Shown: piece after piece, positions 10,202-19,012 of the stretch
Layout of the letters: every line of letters begins with the position of its first letter
Numbering within the stretch: the stretch's first letter is position 1
DNA from: Nocardioides sp.
Lineage (GTDB): Bacteria; Actinomycetota; Actinomycetes; Propionibacteriales; Nocardioidaceae
NCBI GenBank assembly: GCA_020636915.1
Contig: JACJWV010000003.1
Location: 309,397-373,396, forward strand
Length of the DNA: 64,000 nt
Reading direction: 5' to 3'
The notes under the pieces: model-generated
What the model saw: only the letters and a program-made list of their open reading frames with translations
Databases searched by the model: none
What the model was told of the DNA's origin: nothing
Translations under genes and position numbers: made by a program

Positions 10202-11209
10202 GTGACGGTCGTGGAGATCCTCGTGCTCGGTGGCTCGGTGTTCCTGTCCAAGGCGGTCGCGGAGGACGCGCTGGCGCGCGGGCACGCCGTCACGTGCGCG
10301 ACCCGCGGTGCGTCGGGCGACGTCCCGGACGGCGCGCGGCACGTGCGCTGGGACCGCACCGACCCGGTGCCGGACGAGCTCGCCGCGTCGTCGTACGACG
10401 CCGTGGTCGACGTGGCCCGGATGCCGTCGTGGGTGCGGACCGGCGTCGCGACCTGGCCCGCTGCGCACTGGGTGTTCGTGTCCACCGTCAACGTCTACGC
10501 CGACGACTCGACGCCCGGCGGCCGGCCCGGGACCCTGCCCCTGCGCGAGCCGCGGACCGAGGACGTCGACCTCGCGGAGGACCCGGAGGCCTACGGACCC
10601 ATGAAGGTCGCGTGCGAGCAGCTGGTCCGCGACGGCGCCGCGTCGTGGACGGTCGTCCGCCCCGGGCTGATCGTCGGCCCCGGTGATCCGACCGGACGAT
10701 TCACCTACTGGCCGGCTCGCCTCGCGGACGGTGGGGAGGCGCTGGCCGGCGGCCAGCCCGAGGACCTGATGCAGGTCATCGACGTGCGCGACCTCGCGGC
10801 CTGGGCCGTGACCTGCGCCGAGAGCCGCACCCCGGGCGACTTCGACGGGGTCGGCGAGGTGCTGCCGCTCGGAGAGCTGCTGGCGCAGGTGGCCGCCGGC
10901 GTCGGCTCCTCGGCCTCGCTGACCTGGGTACCGCAGGAGGTCCTCACGGAGCAGGGGGTCGAGCCCTGGATGGGCCCGGAGGCGCTGCCGCTCTGGCTCC
11001 CCCGTCCCGAGTACGACGGGCTCGGCACCCACGACCCGGCTCCCTCGCTGGCCGCCGGGCTGGTGCTGCGCCCGGTGGCGGACACGGCGCGCGACACGCT
11101 CGCCTGGCTGCGGGCGACCCCCGGCGCACCGGTGAGCGGGATGTCACGCGCGAAGGAGTCGGCGGTCCTCGCCGCGTGGCACGCAGCCGACCGACCGCGA
11201 CCCGACTAG
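10202..11209 (+). CDS. NAD-dependent epimerase/reductase family protein
   Basis: A 335-residue extended short-chain dehydrogenase. The Rossmann motif is VLGGSVFLSKAVAEDAL, with serine where many relatives have threonine-x-phenylalanine, and the active-site pair is YGPMK. The C-terminal 150 residues form the variable substrate domain. Such proteins act on nucleotide sugars or other carbonyl substrates; the substrate here is unknown. GTG 10202 is used, with GTG 10211 (MEILVLGG) equally plausible. Its stop overlaps the stop of the convergent nitroreductase gene by three bases. Confidence 0.75.
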   Translation: MTVVEILVLGGSVFLSKAVAEDALARGHAVTCATRGASGDVPDGARHVRWDRTDPVPDELAASSYDAVVDVARMPSWVRTGVATWPAAHWVFVSTVNVYADDSTPGGRPGTLPLREPRTEDVDLAEDPEAYGPMKVACEQLVRDGAASWTVVRPGLIVGPGDPTGRFTYWPARLADGGEALAGGQPEDLMQVIDVRDLAAWAVTCAESRTPGDFDGVGEVLPLGELLAQVAAGVGSSASLTWVPQEVLTEQGVEPWMGPEALPLWLPRPEYDGLGTHDPAPSLAAGLVLRPVADTARDTLAWLRATPGAPVSGMSRAKESAVLAAWHAADRPRPD

Positions 11210-11772
11210 AGCGGGAGCGGGTCCCCGAAGCGCGCGCCGAAGGCCACCTGCGACCGCGGGCGGCGGCTGCGGGGGACGATGTCGCTGAGGACGGCGCGCC
11301 CGACGGCGACACCCGTCGTGACCGACCAGTGCGGCGGGACGCCCGCGACCGCCGCCAGGCCGTCGTGGTCGAAGGCGGCGAACTGGTGGCAGGACAGTCC
11401 GAGGGCGGTCGCCTGGACGGTGAGCTGGGCGACGGACTGACCGAGGTCGTAGGCCGCGTAGTCGGAGTAGCCCAACGCGTCGTCCTCCGGACCCGAGGCG
11501 ACCTGGCAGAGGGTGAAGACCAGCGCGGACGCGGCCGGCGCCCACCGCCGGACGCTCGGCGCGAGCAGCGGCACGAACGCGCGGTGGGCGGCGTCCCCCC
11601 GTCGTCCGACGAGGAACGCCCACGGCTGCGAGTTGCCGGCCGACGGCGCCCACCGGGCCGCGTCCATCAGTGCGCGCAGCTCGGTCCCGCCGAGCTCGTG
11701 CGACGCGTCGTAGGTGCGCACGCTGCGGCGGTCGCGCAGCAGCGGGAGCAACCCGGGCGCGTCGTCGTCCAT
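11206..11772 (-). CDS. Nitroreductase family protein
   Basis: A 188-residue FMN-dependent oxidoreductase of the nitroreductase fold. The FMN phosphate-binding start RRSVRTYD and the segment RWAPSAGNSQPWAFLV are typical, as is the alanine-rich dimer helix around residues 110-135. Such enzymes reduce nitro groups, quinones or flavins with NAD(P)H. The ATG at 11772 (MDDDAPG) starts just before the fold; a longer in-frame extension to 11895 is low-complexity and unlikely. Substrate not known. Confidence 0.85.
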   Translation of the reverse strand: MDDDAPGLLPLLRDRRSVRTYDASHELGGTELRALMDAARWAPSAGNSQPWAFLVGRRGDAAHRAFVPLLAPSVRRWAPAASALVFTLCQVASGPEDDALGYSDYAAYDLGQSVAQLTVQATALGLSCHQFAAFDHDGLAAVAGVPPHWSVTTGVAVGRAVLSDIVPRSRRPRSQVAFGARFGDPLPL

Positions 11773-11906
11773 GCCAGCCGCAGCCTCGCCCGGGGTGCGG
11801 ATATTCCACGGCCCGGGTGGTCGGCGGTGTCGCGCCGTTGCAGCGACCAGGTGCCGAGGCCGCGGAGCGGCCGCGCGACCGGCCGGCGAGGGCATAGCCT
11901 GGACGG

Positions 11907-13403
11907 GTGACCGAACCGCCGGTGCGCGCGAGGCGCCTCTCCGCGGCCGAGCTGATCGACCTGGTGCTCGACGAGGGCTCCTGGACCTCGTGGGACACCC
12001 CGCCGACGTACGGCGACCTGCCGGAGGCGTACGCCGCCGAGCTCGCCGCCGCCCGGGAGAAGAGCGGCGTCGACGAGTCGGTGCTGACCGGCGAGGGCCT
12101 GATGAAGGGACGCCGCGTCGCGGTCGTGATGGGCGAGTTCCGGTTCCTCGCCGGCTCGATCGGGCGCGCGTCCGCGGACCGGCTGGTCACGGCGATCGAG
12201 CGCGCCACCCGCGAGGGCCTGCCCCTGCTCGCCGGCCCGGTCAGCGGCGGGACCCGGATGCAGGAGGGGACGCCGGCGTTCGTGCAGATGGTCCGCATCA
12301 CCGAGGCCGTCGCCGCGCACAAGGCCGCCGGGCTGCCGTACCTGGTCTACCTGCGCCACCCGACGACCGGCGGGGTGATGGCGTCGTGGGGATCCCTGGG
12401 ACACGTCACCGTCGGCGAGCCGGGCGCGCTGATCGGCTTCCTCGGACCGCGCGTCTACGAGGCGCTCTACGGCAAGCCGTTCCCCGAGGGCGTTCAGACC
12501 GCGGAGAACCTCTACGCCCACGGCATCATCGACGCGGTCATGCCGCCGGAGGAGATCGCCGGCATCCTCGACCGCGCGCTCACCATCCTGCTGGCCCCGC
12601 GCCACGGGATCCGTCCGGTCCCGGCACCGGTGCCGCCCACCCCGCTCCCCGACGTCGAGACGTGGGACGCGGTCACCCGGTCGCGGCGGCCGGACCGCCC
12701 CGGGGTGCGCCGGCTGCTCAAGTACGCCGCCAGCGACGTCGTCCCGCTCAACGGCACCGGCCAGGGCGAGCACGACCCGGGCCTGCTCCTGGCGCTGGTG
12801 CGGTTCGGCCAGGCGCCGTGCGTCTTCCTCGGCCAGGACCGCCGCGGGCAGACGCTCGAGCACCCGATGGGACCCGAGGCGCTGCGCGAGGCCCAGCGCG
12901 GGATGCGGCTCGCCTCCGAGCTCGGCCTGCCGCTGGTGACCGTCATCGACACCCAGGGCGCCGCGCTCTCCCCCGAGGCCGAGAACGGCGGGCTCGCCGG
13001 CGAGATCGCCCGCTGCCTCAGCGAGCTCGTGACGGTCCGGGCGCCCACGCTGTGCCTGATGCTCGGCGAGGGGAACGGCGGCGGCGCCCTCGCGCTGCTG
13101 CCCGCCGACCGGGTGATCGCCGCCCAGCACGCCTGGCTCTCGCCGCTGCCCCCGGAGGGGGCGAGTGCGATCGTGCACCGCGACCTCGACCACGCCCCCG
13201 AGATGGCCCGCGCCCAGCGCGTCCGCGCCCTCGACCTCCAGCGGCTGGGCATCGTCGACCGGATCGTCGCGGAGCTCCCCGACGCCGCCGACGAGGCCGA
13301 GGCCTTCTGCCAGCGGGTCGGTGCCGTGCTCGAGCACGAGCTCGCCACCCTCCTCGACGCCGGACCGGGCACGCCCGCCGACCGGGCCCGCCGCTACGTG
13401 TGA
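11907..13403 (+). CDS. Acyl-CoA carboxylase carboxyltransferase, fused beta-alpha type
   Basis: A 498-residue carboxyltransferase with two crotonase-fold halves: an AccD-like first half (GEGLMKGRRVAVVMGEF, GPVSGGTRMQEG) and an AccA-like second half (VTVIDTQGAALSPEAENGG, GEGNGGGALAL). It moves the carboxyl group from carboxybiotin to an acyl-CoA. The cysteine zinc ribbon of E. coli AccD is absent. No biotin carboxylase, biotin carrier or epsilon gene is adjacent, so it must use a subunit encoded elsewhere. The acyl-CoA used cannot be told. The first codon is GTG. Confidence 0.82.
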   Translation: MTEPPVRARRLSAAELIDLVLDEGSWTSWDTPPTYGDLPEAYAAELAAAREKSGVDESVLTGEGLMKGRRVAVVMGEFRFLAGSIGRASADRLVTAIERATREGLPLLAGPVSGGTRMQEGTPAFVQMVRITEAVAAHKAAGLPYLVYLRHPTTGGVMASWGSLGHVTVGEPGALIGFLGPRVYEALYGKPFPEGVQTAENLYAHGIIDAVMPPEEIAGILDRALTILLAPRHGIRPVPAPVPPTPLPDVETWDAVTRSRRPDRPGVRRLLKYAASDVVPLNGTGQGEHDPGLLLALVRFGQAPCVFLGQDRRGQTLEHPMGPEALREAQRGMRLASELGLPLVTVIDTQGAALSPEAENGGLAGEIARCLSELVTVRAPTLCLMLGEGNGGGALALLPADRVIAAQHAWLSPLPPEGASAIVHRDLDHAPEMARAQRVRALDLQRLGIVDRIVAELPDAADEAEAFCQRVGAVLEHELATLLDAGPGTPADRARRYV

Positions 13404-13413
13404 GGCCTCGGAC

Positions 13414-13491
13414 AGCTGTAACGCCGGGTTACACCGTGTACCCACCCAGTTGCAGCAGGGTGGGTACACGCCGTAACAGGGCGTTACAGCT
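13414..13491. terminator. Two-tier 78-bp palindrome between converging functions
   Basis: Outer arms AGCTGTAACGCC (13414-13425) and GGCGTTACAGCT (13480-13491) are perfect complements. Inside lie GTTAC/GTAAC and then GTGTACCCACCC (13436-13447) with GGGTGGGTACAC (13458-13469), around a ten-base loop. The structure begins eleven bases after the carboxyltransferase stop, so it could terminate that gene. It contains several copies of TGTAAC/GTTACA, which could instead be repressor half-sites for the downstream SDR gene. Confidence 0.7.
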
Positions 13492-13508
13492 TGCGGTGCG
13501 CACCCAAC

Positions 13509-13522
13509 TAGAACACGTTACA
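13509..13522. promoter_or_regulatory. KstR-like operator
   Basis: TAGAACACGTTACA fits the mycobacterial and rhodococcal KstR pattern TnnAACnnGTTnnA at every fixed position. It ends ten bases before the SDR start codon, where a bound TetR-family repressor would block transcription. This is a consensus match only; no KstR gene lies in the window. Confidence 0.5.
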
Positions 13523-13532
13523 GTTCCGGTCC

Positions 13533-14333
13533 ATGAAGACGTACGTCGTGAGCGGGGCCGCATCCGGGATCGGGGCCGCGACCGCGGCGCTGCTGAGGGA
13601 GCAGGGCGGGCGGGTCATCACGGTCGACCTGCACGACGCCGACGTGACGGCCGACCTCGGCACGACTGAGGGACGGGCCGCAGCCGTCGCCGGCGTACGC
13701 GAGCTGACCGACGTGGTGCACGGCCTGGTGCCGGCGGCCGGGATCGCGGGGCGGACCGGGGTGCCGGGCGACCTGCTGGTGTCGGTCAACTTCTTCGGCG
13801 CCGTCGCGCTGGTCCGCGGTCTGCAGGACGAGCTGACCCGGGCCGGCGGCGCGGGCGTCGTCCTGCTCGCCTCCAACTCGATCACGGGCATGCCCGGCTG
13901 GAACGCCCCGGTCGCCCAGGCCTGCCTGCGCGACGACGAGCCGCTCGCGCGCGAGGAGGCGGCGAAGGTCGACTCGGTCATGGTCTACCCCTCGAGCAAG
14001 GCGGCGCTGGCGTGGTGGGCGCGGCGCGAGGGCGTGAAGCCGGAGTGGGCCGGCGCCGGGATCCGTCTCAACTCGGTCGCCCCGGGGGCCACCGAGACCC
14101 CGATGGTCGACCAGATGCGCGCCGACCCGCTGCTCGGCCCCGCCATCGACGCCTACCCCAACGCCGTCGGCCGCCTGGGTCGGCCCGAGGAGGTGGCCGC
14201 GGCGATCGCGTTCCTGCTCTCCGAGCCGGCCGCGAACATCGTCGGCGCCGTGCTCTTCGTCGACGGCGGCACCGACGCGATGCTGCACCCGATCTCCCCG
14301 CCCGGCTGGGAGGTCGGGCCGATCGAGCCCTGA
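13533..14333 (+). CDS. SDR oxidoreductase, 3-alpha-hydroxysteroid dehydrogenase-like
   Basis: A 266-residue short-chain dehydrogenase with cofactor motif SGAASGIGAA and active site YPSSK. The order of motifs (VDLHDADVTADL, SVNFFGAVALVRGL, NSVAPGATETPM, FVDGGTDAM) is close to that of Comamonas 3-alpha-hydroxysteroid dehydrogenase (HsdA), which interconverts 3-hydroxy and 3-oxo steroids with NAD(P). A KstR-like site just upstream supports a steroid role. No clear Shine-Dalgarno precedes the ATG, so the transcript may be leaderless. Exact substrate is inferred, not shown. Confidence 0.78.
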   Translation: MKTYVVSGAASGIGAATAALLREQGGRVITVDLHDADVTADLGTTEGRAAAVAGVRELTDVVHGLVPAAGIAGRTGVPGDLLVSVNFFGAVALVRGLQDELTRAGGAGVVLLASNSITGMPGWNAPVAQACLRDDEPLAREEAAKVDSVMVYPSSKAALAWWARREGVKPEWAGAGIRLNSVAPGATETPMVDQMRADPLLGPAIDAYPNAVGRLGRPEEVAAAIAFLLSEPAANIVGAVLFVDGGTDAMLHPISPPGWEVGPIEP

Positions 14334-14390
14334 CGGGGTCGCCGCGTGGCGGGCGCGCGGGGGGCCGCACGTCTCCGTGCACCAGGTCGA

Positions 14391-14467
14391 GGGATTTGTC
14401 GGCCGGCCGACGAAATCCGATCCGGGACGACAAAGCTTCGTCGTCCCGCCGCGAACTTCGTCGTCCC
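14391..14467. repeat. Palindromic repeat, intergenic copy of the pabB-embedded element
   Basis: Contains TCGGCCGGCCGA followed by a second palindrome GGGACGACAAAGCTTCGTCG and further GACGA/TCGTC half-sites. Bases 14395-14453 match 53911-53969 inside pabB with a single difference in 59 bases. It sits between the ends of the converging SDR and kinase genes, where it could form hairpins at both 3' ends. Confidence 0.88.
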
Positions 14468-14571
14468 ACCCCGATCTCCCGCACTCCGGCGCACCTCCCG
14501 CGGCCATGGGCACGCTGGCGGTCTCCCCGCGAGGCGCCCGGCCGATCCGCCGCGACCGCCGCCACCGCTGC

Positions 14572-15792
14572 TCACCCCACGCAGGACTGGGCGGCGTGGG
14601 TCAACGACTCCTTGATCTCGGGCTCGTCGGCCAGGTCGGGGTCGCGGAAGTGGCCGTCGTCGGCGAAGAAGCCGGCGTCGACCAGCGCGTCGAGGCCCAG
14701 GTCGTCGATGACGTACGACGCCACGCACTCCGCCTGCACCCGGTTCAGGGCGCCCGTCAGCGAGTCCGCGAGCTCGGCGGTCGCGCGCCGCTCGACGTCC
14801 CCGCCGCCGACCGCCGCCTCTCCCGCGGGATCGCCCGCCGGCTCGGCGGACGGTGCGGACGGCGCGGGTCCCGAGGACCGGCTCAGCGCCCACACCGCGA
14901 CGACCACGACGAGCAGCACGCCCGCGGCGACCGCGGGCCCCACGACCCGCCAGCGGCGGCCGCGCCCGGGCTCGGGCGGCAGGTCCGCGGCCGCCACCAG
15001 GTCGTCCCGCAGCGCCCGGGCCGAGGGGTAGCGGTCCGCGGGCCGCTTTGCCATCGCGGTGCGCAGCACCCGGTTGACCGCGACCGTCCGCGGGTCGCGA
15101 CCCGGCAGCTGCGGCACCGGCCGCTCGCGGTGGGCGGTGACGACCTCGAAGTCCGACGTGCCGTCGTACGGCGGCGCGCCGCTCAGGGCCGCCCACAGCA
15201 GGCAGCCGAGCGAGTAGACGTCGGATGCGACACCGGCGGTGCCCCCGGTGTGCAGCTCGGGCGCCATGTACGACGGCGTGCCGGCCGCGCCCGTCGACCC
15301 GGTCGTCGAGGACGGGGCATCGAGCGGGCGCGCGATGCCGAAGTCCGCGAGGTAGGCGCGGATCCGCGGGCCGCGCCGGAGCAGCACGTTCGCGGGCTTG
15401 ATGTCGCGGTGCACCAGGCCCGCCTCGTGCGCGTCGGCGAGCCCGGACGCCACCTGGGCGACGAGGTCGACCGCGACCGGGAACGGCGGGGCGCCGTACC
15501 GCCGCAGCAGCATCCCGAGGTCGCCGTCGGGGACCAGCTGGGTCGCGATCCAGAGCAGTCCGTCGTCCTCGCCGTGAGCGAGCACGCGCACGACGTGGTC
15601 AGAGTCCAGGGCCGCCTGGGCCCGCGCCTCCCGGATGAAGCGGTCGCGGAACGCCGGGTCGTCGGCGAGCTCGGCCGAGATCACCTTCAGCGCGACCGGC
15701 CGCTCCAGGCGGGTGTCCCACCCCTCGAGGACGACACCCATCCCGCCGCCGCCGAGACGGCGCACGACGCGGTACGGCCCGAGCGCTTCCAC
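14572..15792 (-). CDS. Membrane serine/threonine protein kinase
   Basis: A 406-residue PknB-like kinase. Kinase features are RLGGGGMGVV, the lysine in VALKVI, HRDIKPANV, a standard DFG in ADFGIARPL, and MAPE. One transmembrane helix (about 268-288) leads to a short exported tail of about 115 residues with two cysteines that could pair; it carries no PASTA repeats. GTG start at 15792. It is independent of the other kinase at 4.7-6.1 kb, differing in the DFG motif and the exported domain. Confidence 0.88.
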   Translation of the reverse strand: MEALGPYRVVRRLGGGGMGVVLEGWDTRLERPVALKVISAELADDPAFRDRFIREARAQAALDSDHVVRVLAHGEDDGLLWIATQLVPDGDLGMLLRRYGAPPFPVAVDLVAQVASGLADAHEAGLVHRDIKPANVLLRRGPRIRAYLADFGIARPLDAPSSTTGSTGAAGTPSYMAPELHTGGTAGVASDVYSLGCLLWAALSGAPPYDGTSDFEVVTAHRERPVPQLPGRDPRTVAVNRVLRTAMAKRPADRYPSARALRDDLVAAADLPPEPGRGRRWRVVGPAVAAGVLLVVVVAVWALSRSSGPAPSAPSAEPAGDPAGEAAVGGGDVERRATAELADSLTGALNRVQAECVASYVIDDLGLDALVDAGFFADDGHFRDPDLADEPEIKESLTHAAQSCVG

Positions 15793-15827
15793 GCGCGAGT
15801 CCTACCCGGGATGCCTAGGCTGCAGAC

Positions 15828-16712
15828 ATGCGCGTCGCACTCGCCCTCGGCTCCGGCGGCGCGCGCGGCTACGCGCACATCGGCGCGATCGAGGAGGTCC
15901 GGGCCCGCGGGCACGACGTCGTCGCCGTGTCCGGCTCGTCGATGGGTGCCCTGGTGGGCGGGCTGGCCGCGGCCGACCGGCTCGAGCCCTACACCGCGTG
16001 GGCCCGCTCGCTGACCCAGCGCGACGTGCTGCGGCTGCTCGACCCGAAGTGGTCGGCACCTGGTGCGATCCGGGCCCAGCGCATCTTCGAGCAGGTCGAG
16101 CAGCTCCTCGGCGACCGGCTCATCGAGGACCTGCCGATCCCGTTCACCGCGGTCGCGACCGACCTCCACGCCCGCCGCGAGGTGTGGTTCCAGAGCGGCC
16201 CGCTGATCTCGGCGATCCGCGCCTCGATCGCGATCCCGGGCGTGATCACCCCGGTCGAGATGAACGGCCGGCTGCTGGCCGACGGGGGCCTGATGAACCC
16301 GGTCCCGATCGAGCCGACCGCGGCCGCGGCGGCCGACCTCACCGTCGCGATCTCGCTGTCGGGCCGGCGGCTGCCGCAGGAGCCGTCGTCACCCGCCCGC
16401 GAGGCGGCGGAGCCGACCTGGCGCGAGGAGCTCGTCGATCGGGTACGCCGCACGGTCGGCCGCCCGGTCGAGCCGGCGCCGCCCGCCGTACCCAGCCTGC
16501 TCGACGAGCTGCGCATCTCCGACGTGATCGGGATGTCGATGGACGCGATGCAGGGGCTGATCGCTCGCTACCGGATGGCGGGCCTGCCGCCGGACGTGCT
16601 CGTCACGGTGCCGGTGAGCGCGGCACGGTCGCTGGAGTTCTACCGGGCCGCGGAGATGATCGACCTGGGTCGGCGGCTGACCGCCGAGGCGCTCGACGCC
16701 GCCGGACACTGA
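15828..16712 (+). CDS. Patatin-like phospholipase family protein
   Basis: A 294-residue cytoplasmic patatin/RssA-type hydrolase. The oxyanion segment GSGGARG (residues 8-14), nucleophile elbow GSSMG with serine 38, and catalytic aspartate in DGGLMNP are present, so it should be an active serine lipid hydrolase with a Ser-Asp dyad. Substrate lipids cannot be predicted. It is divergent from the kinase gene, with only 35 bases between the starts. Confidence 0.88.
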   Translation: MRVALALGSGGARGYAHIGAIEEVRARGHDVVAVSGSSMGALVGGLAAADRLEPYTAWARSLTQRDVLRLLDPKWSAPGAIRAQRIFEQVEQLLGDRLIEDLPIPFTAVATDLHARREVWFQSGPLISAIRASIAIPGVITPVEMNGRLLADGGLMNPVPIEPTAAAAADLTVAISLSGRRLPQEPSSPAREAAEPTWREELVDRVRRTVGRPVEPAPPAVPSLLDELRISDVIGMSMDAMQGLIARYRMAGLPPDVLVTVPVSAARSLEFYRAAEMIDLGRRLTAEALDAAGH

Positions 16713-16730
16713 GCGACCGAGGCGGAGGCG

Positions 16731-17690
16731 TCACCAGCGGTTGCGGGCCTCCTCGGCCCAGCCGACCAGCCCGTCGAGGTCGACCCGCTCGCCGTCGTCG
16801 GTGCTCGCCCAGCCGCTGAAGTGCCCGAAGCACTGGTGGGTCTCGTTGGCGACGACGCCGAGGAAGGTGCGGTCGGCGCGGTCGTGGAACGGCTCGAACC
16901 GGACGTCGACACGCGGCCCGTGGATCCGCCACGGCCGCAGCCAGTCGGAGCGGTCGTACTCCCACGCGAGCTCGTCGCCGATCTTGTGCAGAACCCCGTC
17001 GACGAAGAGCCCGTTCTCCGTAGACCCGGTGCCGTCGGTCCACTTCCCGCCCAGCGTGATGCCGACGGCGCTGCCGCCACCCTCGGGGAAGCCGGCGGCC
17101 CAGTTCCACGTGATCGCGTAGGGCCACTTGCCGCGGCCGTGGTCGAGCACGGCGCGGCCCACCACGTCGTACGGCGTCCCGTCGAGCCGCACCGTGCCGC
17201 GCACCGGGCGACCCACGTCCTTGACGGTGTACTGGAAGCGGCGGCTGCTCCACGGCACCACGACGCCCAGGGACTCACCCCCCGGCTCGACGGCCAGGTC
17301 GACGTCGATCCCGGGTGCGGTCGCCCGCAGCCGCGACACCGACAGCTCCAGGTGCAGACCACCGGCGTCGACGCGGGCGATGCCTCCGAGGTCGGGCGGG
17401 AGCGACACCCCGCGGGCGAGCGGTGGGACCGCGTCGTGCTGCCAGGTCCGGCCGGTCTCCCGGTCCAGGACCCAGACGGCGCAGACCCCGGCGTAGTCGA
17501 GCGAGGACGCGGTCAGCCCGAGGCAGAAGCGGTCCGTGACGACGCCCCAGTACTCCCAGCGCTTGGCCCGTCCCCAGCCGCGCAGGTTCGCCCGGTGCAA
17601 CGGGCAGCGGGTCCAGCCGACCGCCTGCGGGTCGAGCCGGCCGTCGGGGCGACAGAGGTCGACGGGCGACGTGATCTCGCGTTCGGCCAC
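16731..17690 (-). CDS. DUF2804 domain-containing protein
   Basis: A 319-residue protein matching the DUF2804 family: it begins with a cysteine/histidine-containing segment (PVDLCRPDG, RCPLHRANLRGW) and has the conserved beta-rich body with DHGRGKWPYAITWNWA. The fold of such proteins resembles lipocalin-like or AttH-like domains, but no activity has been established for the family. It ends just after the convergent patatin gene and has no obvious partner. Confidence 0.8.
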   Translation of the reverse strand: MAEREITSPVDLCRPDGRLDPQAVGWTRCPLHRANLRGWGRAKRWEYWGVVTDRFCLGLTASSLDYAGVCAVWVLDRETGRTWQHDAVPPLARGVSLPPDLGGIARVDAGGLHLELSVSRLRATAPGIDVDLAVEPGGESLGVVVPWSSRRFQYTVKDVGRPVRGTVRLDGTPYDVVGRAVLDHGRGKWPYAITWNWAAGFPEGGGSAVGITLGGKWTDGTGSTENGLFVDGVLHKIGDELAWEYDRSDWLRPWRIHGPRVDVRFEPFHDRADRTFLGVVANETHQCFGHFSGWASTDDGERVDLDGLVGWAEEARNRW

Positions 17691-17722
17691 CTCCGAGGTC
17701 TACCAGAAACTACCGTGCCGTC

Positions 17723-19003
17723 GTGCCACATCGTGACCTCAGCGACCTCGAGCTGCGCGCGCTCGCGTTCGTCGACGAGCGCGAGCTCGTGCGCGACCTG
17801 GTCGAGCTGGTCTCGGTCCCGTCGGTGAGCGGTTCGGACGCCGAGTGCGACGTGCAGCACCAGCTCGCCAAGCGGTCCGGCGAGCTGGGCCTCGACGTCG
17901 ACCTGTGGCAGCTCGACCTCGACCGACTCACGACGGACCCCGGCTTCCCGGGCTGGGAGGCGCCGCGCGCCGAGGCCTGGGGCCTGGTCGCGAGCAGCGG
18001 TGCCGGCGAGCCCGACCTGGTCCTGCAGGGCCACGTCGACGTCGTGCCCAGCGGGGACCCGGCCGCGTGGCGCACCGACCCGTTCGCAGCGGCTCTCTCG
18101 GGCGACGGTCACACCGGTCGCGTCCACGGTCGCGGCACCTGCGACATGAAGGCCGGCGTGGTCGCCAACCTCGCCGCTGTCCGCGCCGTCCGGGCGGCCG
18201 GCATCGAGCTGTCGAAGCCGTACGCCGTCCACCTGGTCGTCGGCGAGGAGGACGGCGGCCTCGGTGCGTTCGCCACCCTCGAGCGCGGCCATCGCGGGCG
18301 GGCCTGCATCATCACCGAGCCCACCAGCGGCACCATCACCACGGCGAACGCCGGGGCGCTCACGTTCGAGCTGCGGGTGCCCGGGGTCGCGACCCACGCG
18401 AGCACGCGGTACGCCGGCGTCAGCGCGTTGGAGAAGTTCGTGACGCTGCACGCCGCGCTGGCGGCGCTGGAGGAGCGCCGCAACCAGGACCCGCACGTGC
18501 TGATGGCCGAGTACCCGCTGCCCTACCCGCTGTCGATCGGCAAGGTCACCTGCGGCGACTGGGCCAGCAGCGTGCCCGACCTCCTCGTGGCCGAGGGCCG
18601 GATCGGCGTCGCGCTGGGCGAGGACCCGGTGGACGCGCGGGCCGAGCTCGAGGAGGCGGTGGCCGAGGCCGCCTGCGCCGACCTCTGGATGCGCGACCAC
18701 GCGCCGGTCGTCACGTGGACCGGCGGGCAGTTCGGCAGCGGGCACTACCACCAGGACGACCGGGCCCTCCACGACCTGGTCGCGACCGCCCATGCCGACG
18801 TGACGCAGGGGCCGCCGCCGCGCGAGCGCGGGGCGCCGTACGGCAGCGACCTGCGGTTGTACGCCGACGCCGGCGTGCCGACGCTGCACTACGGCCCCGG
18901 CGACGTCCGGCTCGCGCACGGCCCCGACGAGTCGGTGCCGGTGAGCGAGCTCGTGGCCGTCACCGAGACCCTGGTGCTCGCCCTGGTCCGCGCCTGCCGC
19001 TGA
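17723..19003 (+). CDS. M20 family peptidase/deacylase (ArgE/DapE type)
   Basis: A 426-residue zinc amidohydrolase. The metal-binding pattern is visible as LVLQGHVDVVPSG, RGTCDMKAG, the catalytic glutamates in VVGEEDGG and a ligand in IITEPTSG, with a terminal histidine in LAHGPDES. The small dimerisation domain lies between about residues 210 and 320. It removes acyl or amino acid groups from an amide substrate that the sequence does not define. GTG start. A 32-bp repeat array follows ten bases after the stop. Confidence 0.85.
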   Translation: MPHRDLSDLELRALAFVDERELVRDLVELVSVPSVSGSDAECDVQHQLAKRSGELGLDVDLWQLDLDRLTTDPGFPGWEAPRAEAWGLVASSGAGEPDLVLQGHVDVVPSGDPAAWRTDPFAAALSGDGHTGRVHGRGTCDMKAGVVANLAAVRAVRAAGIELSKPYAVHLVVGEEDGGLGAFATLERGHRGRACIITEPTSGTITTANAGALTFELRVPGVATHASTRYAGVSALEKFVTLHAALAALEERRNQDPHVLMAEYPLPYPLSIGKVTCGDWASSVPDLLVAEGRIGVALGEDPVDARAELEEAVAEAACADLWMRDHAPVVTWTGGQFGSGHYHQDDRALHDLVATAHADVTQGPPPRERGAPYGSDLRLYADAGVPTLHYGPGDVRLAHGPDESVPVSELVAVTETLVLALVRACR

Positions 19004-19012
19004 TCGTCCTGC

